NCBI GenBank assembly: GCA_050742535.1
Contig: JBOGIQ010000101.1
Span: 1 to 17,585, forward strand
DNA: 17,585 nt
Direction of reading: 5' to 3'
Source: Gp6-AA40 sp050742535
Lineage (GTDB): Bacteria > Acidobacteriota > Vicinamibacteria > Vicinamibacterales > UBA2999
The position numbers and the translations under genes are program-made. Position 1 is the first letter of the stretch. Each line of letters opens with the position of its first letter. The notes under the pieces are model-generated. The model made no database searches. It was not told where the DNA came from and was given only the letters and a program-made list of their open reading frames with translations. This document shows, in pieces, positions 1 to 6,744 of the stretch.

Positions 1-1332
1 CTGTGCACCTCGGCGTCGCACATGATCGCGATCCAGCCGCTGCTCGACGCGATCACCAGCTACGTGCCGTCGCCGGCCGAGCGCGAGTTTCCCACGCTCG
101 ATCTCGATGGCAGCGACATCACGGTCAAGCCGGCCGACGGCTCGCCTTATGCCGCGTTCGTCTGGAAGACCATCGCCGACCCGTTTGCCGGACGCATCAC
201 GATGCTGCGCGTGGTGAACGGCACGCTCAAGTCGGACGCGACGGTGACCAACGTCACCCGCGAGACCACGGAGCGCTTCGGTCACCTCCTGGCGCTGCAG
301 GGCAAGGCGCAGACGCACGTGCCGGAGCTGAAAGCCGGCGACCTCGGCGCCGTGGCGAAACTGAAAGACACCCATACGAGCGACCTCATCGCCGACAAGC
401 TCGTCAAGTACCGCGTCGCCGCGGTGAAGTTCCCGGAGCCGGTGCTGGCCTACGCCATCGAGCCCAAGAGCCGCGGCGACGAAGACAAGATCAGCAGCGC
501 GATGCAACGGCTCCGCGAAGAGGATCCGAGCATCAGCTACGCCCGCGATCCGCAGACGCACGAACTGCTCCTCTCGGGCCAGGGCCAGCTGCACATCGAA
601 GTGACGGTGGCCAAGCTCAAACGCCGCTTCGGCGTTGAGGTGAACCTGAAGCCGCCACGCATCCCGTACCGGGAAACGATCACCATGGCGACCGAGGCAC
701 ACGGCCGGCACAAGAAGCAGACCGGCGGCCACGGGCAGTTCGGCGACTGCAAGATCCGCGTCGAGCCGCTGCCGCGCGGCAGCGACTTCCAGTTCGAGGA
801 CGACATCTTCGGCGGCGCCATCCCGCGCCAATTCGTCCCGGCGGTCGAAAAGGGCATCCAGGATGCGCGGATGCGGGGCTTCCTGGCCGGATACCCGATG
901 GTGGATTTCAAGGCGACGGTCTTCGATGGCTCCTACCATCAGGTCGACTCGAACGAGCTGTCGTTCAAGATGGCCGGCATGCTGGCGTTCAAGGACGCCA
1001 TGACGCGCGCCCGGCCGACCATCCTCGAGCCGGTCATGCAGGTCGAGGTCTATGCCCCCAGCGACTTCGCCGGCGACCTGATGGGCGACCTGAACGGCCG
1101 CCGCGGCCGCATCGCCGGCATGGACACGCGCGGCGCAATGACGGTCATCCGCGCCCAGGTGCCGATGGCGGAGATGCTGACCTACGAGCAGCACCTGACC
1201 TCGGCCACCGGCGGCCGCGGCACGTACCACATGGAGTTCGACCACTACGAGGAAGTTCCGCACCAGCTGCAGGGCAAGATCATCTCGGCGGCGAAGGCCG
1301 AACGGGGTCAGGAGGTCGCTGAGGAAGTGTAA
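1..1332 (+). CDS. Elongation factor G-like GTPase, C-terminal part (5' truncated by window edge)
   Basis: The frame is open from base 1 (LCTSASHM, matching the end of the EF-G G domain) to TAA at 1330-1332, giving 443 residues; about 240-250 N-terminal residues with the GTPase motifs lie outside. Visible regions are domain II (about residues 38-115), domain III (about 145-215), domain IV with HKKQTGGHGQFG at about 237-248, and domain V with GDLMGDLNGRRGRI near residues 358-371. EF-G drives tRNA-mRNA translocation and ribosome recycling in the cytoplasm. The gene is convergent to the ribosomal operon and is not in the str position upstream of tuf. The FGDC and YEQHLTSATGGRGTY segments resemble the second, EF-G2/FusA2-like paralogue group rather than the housekeeping protein. 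That subfamily call is inference because the G domain is not visible. Confidence 0.9.
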   Translation: MCTSASHMIAIQPLLDAITSYVPSPAEREFPTLDLDGSDITVKPADGSPYAAFVWKTIADPFAGRITMLRVVNGTLKSDATVTNVTRETTERFGHLLALQGKAQTHVPELKAGDLGAVAKLKDTHTSDLIADKLVKYRVAAVKFPEPVLAYAIEPKSRGDEDKISSAMQRLREEDPSISYARDPQTHELLLSGQGQLHIEVTVAKLKRRFGVEVNLKPPRIPYRETITMATEAHGRHKKQTGGHGQFGDCKIRVEPLPRGSDFQFEDDIFGGAIPRQFVPAVEKGIQDARMRGFLAGYPMVDFKATVFDGSYHQVDSNELSFKMAGMLAFKDAMTRARPTILEPVMQVEVYAPSDFAGDLMGDLNGRRGRIAGMDTRGAMTVIRAQVPMAEMLTYEQHLTSATGGRGTYHMEFDHYEEVPHQLQGKIISAAKAERGQEVAEEV

Positions 1333-1334
1333 AA

Positions 1335-1450
1335 CTGGAAAAGTGGAATAAGTGGAAAAGTCGTTGCGCGCGTACGTGAAAAGGGCCGGCGCGAGCCGGC
1401 CACTCTTCAACTCACTTTTCCACTTTTCAACTTTTGTACTTTTCCACTTA
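1335..1450. repeat. Octamer array and inverted repeat between the convergent EF-G-like gene and rplQ
   Basis: Read on the minus strand from the rplQ stop, four 8-bp units follow directly: GTGGAAAA, GTACAAAA, GTTGAAAA, GTGGAAAA (1447-1416). The plus strand after the EF-G stop carries the same motif. TAAGTGGAAAAGT at 1349-1361 is an exact 13-bp inverted copy of 1438-1450, which includes the rplQ stop codon. The arms enclose the GC hairpin at 1384-1401, so the whole spacer can fold into one long stem. The A/T-rich sequence contrasts sharply with the GC-rich genes either side. Confidence 0.85.
1379..1401 (-). terminator. rplQ terminator: Probable intrinsic terminator of the ribosomal operon
   Basis: GGCCGGC (1384-1390), loop GCGA, GCCGGCC (1395-1401) is a perfect 7-bp stem with a 4-nt loop. 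Read in the minus direction the stem is followed by CTTTTC, a short U tract, about 50 nt after the rplQ stop. In the plus direction the downstream sequence is only weakly T-rich (ACTCTTCAACTCACTTTT), so use as a bidirectional terminator for the convergent EF-G gene is possible but less certain. Confidence 0.7.
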
Positions 1451-2029
1451 CGACCCGCCAGCCTTCCGCGGCGTCGTGCTCTTCTGCGCCTTGCCCCGGG
1501 TCTGCCCGCCGGCCTGTGCCTTCGAGCCGCCTTCACCCTTCGGCGTGCGCATGCGCTGGGCGGCCTGCTTGATGCGGTCGCCGACGCCCTTCGTCTTCTT
1601 CGGGGCTTCCTTGGCTTCCGTCTCGGAGGCCTTATTCGGGTTGTATTCGCTGCCAACCAGCTCGACGTGCGCCACTTCGGCCGCGTCGCCGCGCCGGAAG
1701 CCGACTCGCAGGATTCGCGTATAGCCACCCGGGCGCTCGGCGAACCGCGGCGCCAGCGTGTCGAACAGCTTGCCGACGACGTCCTTGTCGGGCAGCTCGG
1801 CGAGCACCAGCCGGCGAGCGTGCAGCGCCCTACCGTTGGCATCGCCCGCCGCCACACCACGTTTGGCAATCGTGATCAGACGCTCCACGAACGGCCGCAG
1901 CTCCTTCGCCTTCGGCATGGTCGTCTCGATCTTCTCGTGACGAAGCAGCGCGATGGCCTGGTTGCGCAGGAGCGCGATACGGTGTTCCGTGACGCGCCCC
2001 AGCTTTCGATATCCGACGTTGTGTCTCAT
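1448..2029 (-). CDS. rplQ: Large subunit ribosomal protein bL17
   Basis: 193 residues opening MRHNVGYRKLGR, the L17 N-terminal signature, with HRIALLRNQAIALL following. The family core runs to about residue 130 (HVELVGSEYN). Beyond it is a roughly 63-residue tail rich in Lys, Ala, Gly, Thr and Gln with no obvious fold, where typical L17 proteins end at about 117-130 residues. L17 binds 23S rRNA near the exit side of the large subunit. It is the last gene of the alpha block, downstream of rpoA as in most bacteria. The ATG start has AGGA 8 nt upstream (2041-2038). The tail is probably disordered and RNA-binding or tolerated; its role is unknown. Confidence 0.97.
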   Translation of the reverse strand: MRHNVGYRKLGRVTEHRIALLRNQAIALLRHEKIETTMPKAKELRPFVERLITIAKRGVAAGDANGRALHARRLVLAELPDKDVVGKLFDTLAPRFAERPGGYTRILRVGFRRGDAAEVAHVELVGSEYNPNKASETEAKEAPKKTKGVGDRIKQAAQRMRTPKGEGGSKAQAGGQTRGKAQKSTTPRKAGGS

Positions 2030-2107
2030 GACTGCATTCCTGAAAGGCCGCAGGCTTCAGGCCTCAGGCCCCAGCTGAGGCCAGAGGCCTGATCCCTGAG
2101 GCCTGTT
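2030..2107 (-). repeat. Heptamer array in the rpoA-rplQ spacer
   Basis: Reading the minus strand after the rpoA TAG, consecutive 7-bp units are AACAGGC, CTCAGGG, ATCAGGC, CTCTGGC, CTCAGCT, a 5-nt GGGGC, then CTGAGGC, CTGAAGC, CTGCGGC (2107-2047). The remaining 17 nt carry the rplQ ribosome-binding site. Units share a C-T-C/G-A-G-G-C core with drift. AGGCCT occurs three times in this spacer. Confidence 0.85.
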
Positions 2108-3088
<981 letters not shown>

Positions 3089-3145
3089 CTGGCTGTCCTT
3101 TCGCAACGGGCCGGTCGTCCCGGCCTCCAGGCCTGCGAGTTACGT

Positions 3146-3189
3146 CCACCGGCCTCCCGCTGCAGGCCTGTAAAGCTGCGGGCCGGTGG
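3146..3189 (-). other. Hairpin-forming inverted repeat in the rpoA leader
   Basis: CCACCGGCC (3146-3154) and GGCCGGTGG (3181-3189) are perfect 9-bp arms around a 26-nt loop, about 58 nt before the rpoA ATG. The loop and flank contain CAGGCCT motifs like those in the rpoA-rplQ spacer. No U tract follows in the sense direction, so it does not look like an intrinsic terminator. It could be an mRNA structure controlling rpoA or processing, or simply part of the repeat-rich spacer. Confidence 0.55.
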
Positions 3190-3198
3190 CTGCGATTC

Positions 3199-3267
3199 GG
3201 TTGGTGGTTGATGGTTCGTGGTAACCACTCACCACTCACCACTCACCACCAACCACTAACTACCAAC
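3199..3267 (-). repeat. Heptamer array with inverted copy after rpsD
   Basis: From the rpsD TAA (3270-3268) the minus strand reads GTTGGTA, GTTAGTG, GTTGGTG, then GTGAGTG three times (3267-3226), six 7-bp units in register. It then continues into complementary heptamers. GGTTGGTGGT at 3199-3208 is an exact 10-bp inverted copy of 3245-3254, and GTGGT-A-ACCAC (3218-3228) forms the centre. The array can fold back on itself into a long imperfect hairpin directly after rpsD. Confidence 0.85.
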
Positions 3268-3897
3268 TTACTTGCTATACAACTCGACGATCAGCTGCTC
3301 CTGGACGGGCAGGTTGATCTGCTCTCGCGTCGGGATCGAGCCGACCTTGGCCGACATGCCTTCGGCGTCGTACTGCAGCCACTCGGGCACGCCGCGGCCC
3401 TTCACTTCCTCGAGGGCGTGCAGAATCGCCGGCGCCTTCCGGCTGCTCTGCCGCACCGTGATCACGTCGCCCGGCTTCACCGAGAAGGACGGGATGTCGA
3501 CCTTGCGGCCGTTCACCGTGAGGTGACCGTGCCGTACCAGCTGCCGCGCCTGCGCACGCGATGTCGCCAGGCCGAGCCGGTAGGCCACGTTGTCGAGCCG
3601 CCGCTCGAGCAGCTGCAGCAGCGTCTCGCCAGTGATCCCGCGTGTCCGCTCCGCCTGCTCGAAATAGCGGCGGAACTGATCCTCGAGCACGCCGTAGATG
3701 CGCTTCACCTTCTGCTTCTCGCGCAGCTGCACGCCGTAGCCGGCCAGCTTCTGCTTGCGCGTCTTTCCGTGCTGCCCGGGCGCGAAGTTGCGCTTCTCGA
3801 TGGCGCACTTTTCCGTGTAGCAGCGCTCGCCCTTCAGGAACAGCTTCATCCCCTCGCGGCGGCACAGACGGCAAACAGGTCCAATGTAACGAGCCAT
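3268..3897 (-). CDS. rpsD: Small subunit ribosomal protein uS4
   Basis: 209 residues. The N-terminus has four cysteines (C9, C12, C26, C31), the zinc-binding form of bacterial S4. The S4 RNA-binding domain follows with RRLDNVAYRLGLATSRAQAR at about residue 98 onward, ending in the typical LIVELYSK. S4 is a primary 16S rRNA binder that starts assembly of the 30S body, and in E. coli and Bacillus it is also a translational repressor of its own mRNA. Its ATG has AGGA six nt upstream, provided by the last unit of the repeat array that fills the spacer to rpsK. No S4 repression pseudoknot could be recognised by eye. Confidence 0.98.
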   Translation of the reverse strand: MARYIGPVCRLCRREGMKLFLKGERCYTEKCAIEKRNFAPGQHGKTRKQKLAGYGVQLREKQKVKRIYGVLEDQFRRYFEQAERTRGITGETLLQLLERRLDNVAYRLGLATSRAQARQLVRHGHLTVNGRKVDIPSFSVKPGDVITVRQSSRKAPAILHALEEVKGRGVPEWLQYDAEGMSAKVGSIPTREQINLPVQEQLIVELYSK

Positions 3898-3899
3898 TC

Positions 3900-3986
3900 T
3901 TAGTCCTTCGTCCTTAGTTCTTCGTTCCTAGTCCGTCCGTGGTCCGTGGTCCGTGGTCCTTGGTCCTTGGTCCTTGGTCCGTGGTC
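3900..3986 (-). repeat. Heptamer array in the rpsK-rpsD spacer
   Basis: Nearly the whole 89-bp spacer is 7-bp units on the minus strand: a 6-nt GACCAC next to the rpsK TGA, GGACCAA three times, GGACCAC three times, a 4-nt GGAC remnant, then GGACTAG, GAACGAA, GAACTAA, GGACGAA, GGACTAA (to 3900). That is eleven full heptamers in perfect register apart from the one partial unit. The final GGACTAA supplies the rpsD Shine-Dalgarno core. Confidence 0.95.
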
Positions 3987-4421
3987 TCAGACGCGCCGTC
4001 TCTTCGTCGGGCGGCAGCCATTGTGCGGAATCGGCGTGACGTCGCGAATCGACTTCACCTCGATGCCGACGGTCTGCAGTGCGCGGATCGCGGACTCGCG
4101 GCCGGACCCGGGGCCCTTCACGCGCACGTCCACCGAGCGCAGGCCGTAGGTCTTGGCCCCGTTGCCGGCGGCGATGGCCGCCTGCGTCGCCGCGAACGGC
4201 GTGCCCTTGCGCGACCCCTTGAATCCGATCCCGCCGGCGCTCGACCACGCAATCACGTTTCCTTCCTGGTCGGTGATCGTGATCTGCGTGTTGTTGAAGG
4301 AGGCATGAATATGCGCCAGCCCGTGGTGGACGACGCGCTTCTCGCCGCGCTTCTTGAACTGCTTGCGCGGGGCCTTCTTTCCGCCCTCGGCCTTTTTCTC
4401 TGCTGCTTCAGCTTTTGCCAT
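3987..4421 (-). CDS. rpsK: Small subunit ribosomal protein uS11
   Basis: 144 residues, about 15 more than E. coli S11 because of a Lys/Ala/Glu-rich N-terminal extension (residues 1-25). The conserved core begins KRVVHHGLAHIHASFNNTQITITD and contains GNVIAWSSAGGIGFKGSRK; the C-terminus PIPHNGCRPTKRRRV is diagnostic. S11 lies on the 30S platform and contacts 16S rRNA near the Shine-Dalgarno helix. The gene follows rpsM with a 9-bp gap and ends in TGA immediately before a tandem repeat array. Confidence 0.98.
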   Translation of the reverse strand: MAKAEAAEKKAEGGKKAPRKQFKKRGEKRVVHHGLAHIHASFNNTQITITDQEGNVIAWSSAGGIGFKGSRKGTPFAATQAAIAAGNGAKTYGLRSVDVRVKGPGSGRESAIRALQTVGIEVKSIRDVTPIPHNGCRPTKRRRV

Positions 4422-4430
4422 AAACGTCCA

Positions 4431-4805
4431 CTACACCGTCTTCTTCTTGGCGACGGCGCCCTTGCGCGGGCCCTTCCGCGTGCGCGCGTTCGTGCGCGTG
4501 CGCTGGCCGCGCACCGGCAGATTGCGGCGGTGGCGCAGGCCGCGGTAGCAGCCGATTTCCATCAGCCGCTTGATGTTCATCGAGATCTCCTTGCGCAGGT
4601 CACCCTCGACGCCGCCGACATCCTCCAGCACCCGGCTGATCTTCCGCACGTCTTCCTCGGAGAGATCCTTCACCCGGACGTCCGGGCTCACGCCCGCCGC
4701 CGCTAGAACGTCGTTCGAGCGCTTGCGCCCGATCCCGTAGATATAGGTCAGGCCGATCTCGATCCGCTTCGTGCGCGGAAGATCGACACCAGAAATGCGC
4801 GCCAT
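4431..4805 (-). CDS. rpsM: Small subunit ribosomal protein uS13
   Basis: 124 residues starting MARISGVDLPRTKRIEIGLTYIYGIG, with the RGLRHRRNLPVRGQRTRTNART signature at about residues 94-115 and a basic C-terminus ending KKKTV. S13 lies in the 30S head and contacts P-site tRNA and the 50S bridge. It follows rpmJ by only 3 bp (TAA-GCG-ATG), so translation is probably coupled with rpmJ and infA. In E. coli the S4-responsive operator lies at this start; here the leader is almost absent, so control by that mechanism is unlikely at this position. Confidence 0.98.
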   Translation of the reverse strand: MARISGVDLPRTKRIEIGLTYIYGIGRKRSNDVLAAAGVSPDVRVKDLSEEDVRKISRVLEDVGGVEGDLRKEISMNIKRLMEIGCYRGLRHRRNLPVRGQRTRTNARTRKGPRKGAVAKKKTV

Positions 4806-4808
4806 CGC

Positions 4809-4922
4809 TTACCCCTGCCTCTGTTTGTGCTTCGCATTGGTGCAGATCACGCGGACGACGCCGCGCCGCCGCACGACCTTGCACTTGTCGCAGATTCTTC
4901 GAACCGACGCCCGTACTTTCAT
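4809..4922 (-). CDS. rpmJ: Large subunit ribosomal protein bL36
   Basis: A 37-residue gene beginning MKVRASVRRICDKCK. The zinc ribbon ligands C11, C14, C27 and H32 are all present, so this is the zinc-binding (C+) form. L36 is the smallest 50S protein and organises 23S rRNA near the L7/L12 stalk base. It lies 9 bp after infA and 3 bp before rpsM. Its length and position between infA and rpsM fit the canonical spc/alpha junction. Confidence 0.96.
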   Translation of the reverse strand: MKVRASVRRICDKCKVVRRRGVVRVICTNAKHKQRQG

Positions 4923-4931
4923 AATCGCAAC

Positions 4932-5138
4932 CTACAGTTTCCTGACGATCCGACCGCGCGTCAGATCGCGCGGCGTCAGCTCCATCTCGACCCGATCGCC
5001 AACCAGCAGCCTGACGAAATTCCGTTCCGTTCCACCGCCGATGTGGGCCGTCACCCGGTACGCGCCCTCGACCTCGACGTCATACAGCCCGCTCGGCAAT
5101 TGCTGCCTGACGACGCCGGTCACCGTTCGTTCCCCCAC
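4932..5138 (-). CDS. infA: Translation initiation factor IF-1
   Basis: 68 residues from a GTG at 5138, which has AGGG eight nt upstream. An in-frame GTG at 5177 would give 81 residues, but that N-terminus would be translated from a palindromic repeat and lacks similarity to IF-1. The S1-like OB fold shows TVTGVVRQQLPSGLYDV at the start and VTAHIGGGTERNFVRLLVGD in the middle. It closes with VEMELTPRDLTRGRIVRKL, matching the classic ELTPYDLSKGRIV motif. IF-1 blocks the A site of the 30S subunit during initiation. It is slightly shorter than the usual 72 residues because the N-terminal MAKEDxIE segment is reduced to MGER. Confidence 0.93.
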   Translation of the reverse strand: MGERTVTGVVRQQLPSGLYDVEVEGAYRVTAHIGGGTERNFVRLLVGDRVEMELTPRDLTRGRIVRKL

Positions 5139-5150
5139 GCCCTGATCCCT

Positions 5151-5254
5151 GGCGAGCCCGACAGGGGCTCGCCCCACGTCAGGTCCGCGCAGGCGAGCCC
5201 GACCCCGGGGTCCCCGTCGCGCCCGCGCGATGGGGTGGCGTGGCTCGCCCCACG
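5151..5254. repeat. Duplicated GC palindrome spanning the map 3' end and infA leader
   Basis: Copy 1 (5151-5178) has GGCGAGCCC, 5-nt spacer, GGGCTCGCC (a perfect 9-bp stem at 5151-5173), then CCACG. Copy 2 (5192-5254) starts with the same GGCGAGCCCGAC (5192-5203) and ends with the same GGCTCGCCCCACG (5242-5254). About 38 bp with its own GACCCCGGGGTC palindrome (5201-5212) separates those parts. Copy 2 is translated as the C-terminal tail of map; copy 1 fills the map-infA gap. The pair looks like a REP-type intergenic palindrome that has duplicated, but no other genomic copies can be seen here. Confidence 0.75.
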
Positions 5255-6027
5255 ATCTGCTTCACGCGCGCCGCATCCTGGTCGATCAGCGTCAGGATCT
5301 CGCACCCCTCGCCCGTCACCACGACGGTGTGCTCGAAGTGGGCCGAAAGGCTCCCGTCACGCGTCACCGCGGTCCACCCGTCGGAGAGCACCTTCACCGC
5401 CGGCTTGCCCGCGTTCACCATCGGCTCGATCGCCAGCACCATCCCCTCGGACAGCCGCGGCCCGCGGCCGCCGGGACCGTAATTGGCGATCTGCGGCTCC
5501 TCGTGGAGCGACGTGCCGATGCCGTGCCCGACGAACTCGCGCACCACCGAGAATCCGTGCCCTTCGACGTGCTGCTGCACCGCCGCGCCGATGTCCGACA
5601 CCCGCGCGCCCGGCTTCACCGCTTCGATCCCGCGAAACAGCGCCTCCTCGGTCACGCGCAGCAACGACGCCGCCTCCTCCGTGACCTGCCCAACCGGCAC
5701 GGTCACCGCGCAGTCGCCGAAAAAGCCGTCCATCCGCGCGCCCATGTCGATCGAGATGACGTCGCCGTCGTTCAACGCCCGCGCCGACGGGATCCCGTGC
5801 ACCACCTGCTCGTTCACCGACGCGCACACCGTGGCCGGATAGCCGTGGTACCCCTTGAAGGCCGGCTCCGCACCGGCCTCACGGACGCGCTGCTCCGCCA
5901 CCGCGTCAATCTGCTCCGTCGTCACGCCCGGCTTCACCATCGCCCGCAGCTCGGACAGAATCCGCCCCACCAGCTGGTTGACCAGCCGCAGCTTCGCGAT
6001 CTCCGCCTGCGATCGGCAGACGATCAC
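5179..6027 (-). CDS. map: Type I methionine aminopeptidase
   Basis: 282 residues from GTG at 6027, which overlaps the adk stop (GTGA). The start MIVCRSQAEIAKLRLVNQLVG matches type Ia enzymes; upstream in-frame codons have no family similarity. The dinuclear metal ligands are all visible: D94 (ISIDMGA), D105 (FFGDCAV), H168 (VGHGIGT), E201 (AIEPMVN), E232 (HFEHTVV), with the catalytic His77 in VVHGIPS. It removes initiator Met from nascent chains at the ribosome. Residues from about 259 onward (GRATPPHRAGATGTPGSG and on to T282) are extra to the family and are encoded by the palindromic repeat, so the tail is probably unstructured. Confidence 0.96.
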   Translation of the reverse strand: MIVCRSQAEIAKLRLVNQLVGRILSELRAMVKPGVTTEQIDAVAEQRVREAGAEPAFKGYHGYPATVCASVNEQVVHGIPSARALNDGDVISIDMGARMDGFFGDCAVTVPVGQVTEEAASLLRVTEEALFRGIEAVKPGARVSDIGAAVQQHVEGHGFSVVREFVGHGIGTSLHEEPQIANYGPGGRGPRLSEGMVLAIEPMVNAGKPAVKVLSDGWTAVTRDGSLSAHFEHTVVVTGEGCEILTLIDQDAARVKQIVGRATPPHRAGATGTPGSGSPART

Positions 6028-6683
6028 AGCGAGGGTTCCGCCCCGGCCGCGTCGGCGATCATCGTGTCGAGCTCCTGCGCCACTCTGTCCGCCGGCTGCG
6101 CCCCGTTGACCACGCGGAAGGTCGGCCGCTCGCGGTAGAACTCGAGCACCGGCCTCGTCGCGCGGATATACACGCTCAAACGTTCGCGGACGACATCCTG
6201 GTTGTCGTCGGCCCGCTGCTCCAGGCGCCCGCCGCACTTCAGGCACTTGTCGGTCGCGCCCGGATCCGCGTTGGTCCCGCACTCGACGCAGATGCGCCGC
6301 ATCGCCAGCCGCCGGACGAGCTCCTCCGGCGGAACCATGACGTCGACCACGATCAGCGGCCCGTTGTTCCGCTGGGTCATGATCTCGTCGAGCGCGCGCG
6401 CCTGCGCCACGGTGCGCGGAAACCCGTCCAGCACAAACCCCTTCTGCGCGTCCGGCTGCTGCAGGCGATCCTTCACGATGGCGATGATCGTGTCGTCGTC
6501 CACCAGCTCGCCGCGGTCCATCCGCGCTTTGGCTTCGAGCGCCACCGGGTGGCCTGCCTTGATCGCCTCGCGGAGCATGTCGCCCGTCGAGATCGTCGGC
6601 AGTCCCCGCTCGCGCGCGAACCGGCCCGCCTGGGTGCCCTTTCCCGCCCCGGGCGCGCCCATCATGATCACGTTCAGGCCCAT
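6024..6683 (-). CDS. adk: Adenylate kinase with zinc-ribbon LID
   Basis: 219 residues from ATG at 6683. The P-loop GAPGAGKGT is at residues 9-17 and the NMP-binding signature FVLDGFPRT at 83-91. The LID carries four cysteines (C132, C135, C147, C150), the zinc-binding type common in Gram-positives, Thermus-like and other lineages and absent in E. coli. It interconverts ATP + AMP and 2 ADP. Possible upstream GTG (6737) and TTG (6743) starts would add about 20 residues without similarity, so the ATG before the P-loop is preferred although its Shine-Dalgarno match is weak. It lies between secY and map as in many bacterial spc operons, and its stop overlaps the map start. Confidence 0.96.
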   Translation of the reverse strand: MGLNVIMMGAPGAGKGTQAGRFARERGLPTISTGDMLREAIKAGHPVALEAKARMDRGELVDDDTIIAIVKDRLQQPDAQKGFVLDGFPRTVAQARALDEIMTQRNNGPLIVVDVMVPPEELVRRLAMRRICVECGTNADPGATDKCLKCGGRLEQRADDNQDVVRERLSVYIRATRPVLEFYRERPTFRVVNGAQPADRVAQELDTMIADAAGAEPSL

Positions 6684-6744
6684 CTTGGTGGCCGTTGTCC
6701 TCACGCTCGCGACCTGGAGAGCGTCTTTGGCACTCACGTGCAAC

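Noticed and set aside
3089..3106. TTG start giving a 332-residue RpoA
   Set aside because: It would make the AAAGGA ribosome-binding site part of the coding region; ATG at 3088 gives a family-like start and places Arg265 at the E. coli number.
3900..3986. Possible CRISPR array
   Set aside because: Units are 7 bp with no spacers between them and no cas genes nearby; they are simple tandem units.
3928..4248. Small minus-strand frame that translates the repeat into a Gly/Arg/Pro-rich peptide
   Set aside because: It is out of frame with rpsK over most of its length and its tail simply reads the heptamers; no ribosome-binding site or similarity supports it.
5139..5177. Longer infA start giving 81 residues
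   Set aside because: The extra 13 residues are translated from the palindromic repeat and have no IF-1 similarity, while GTG at 5138 has a suitable AGGG upstream.
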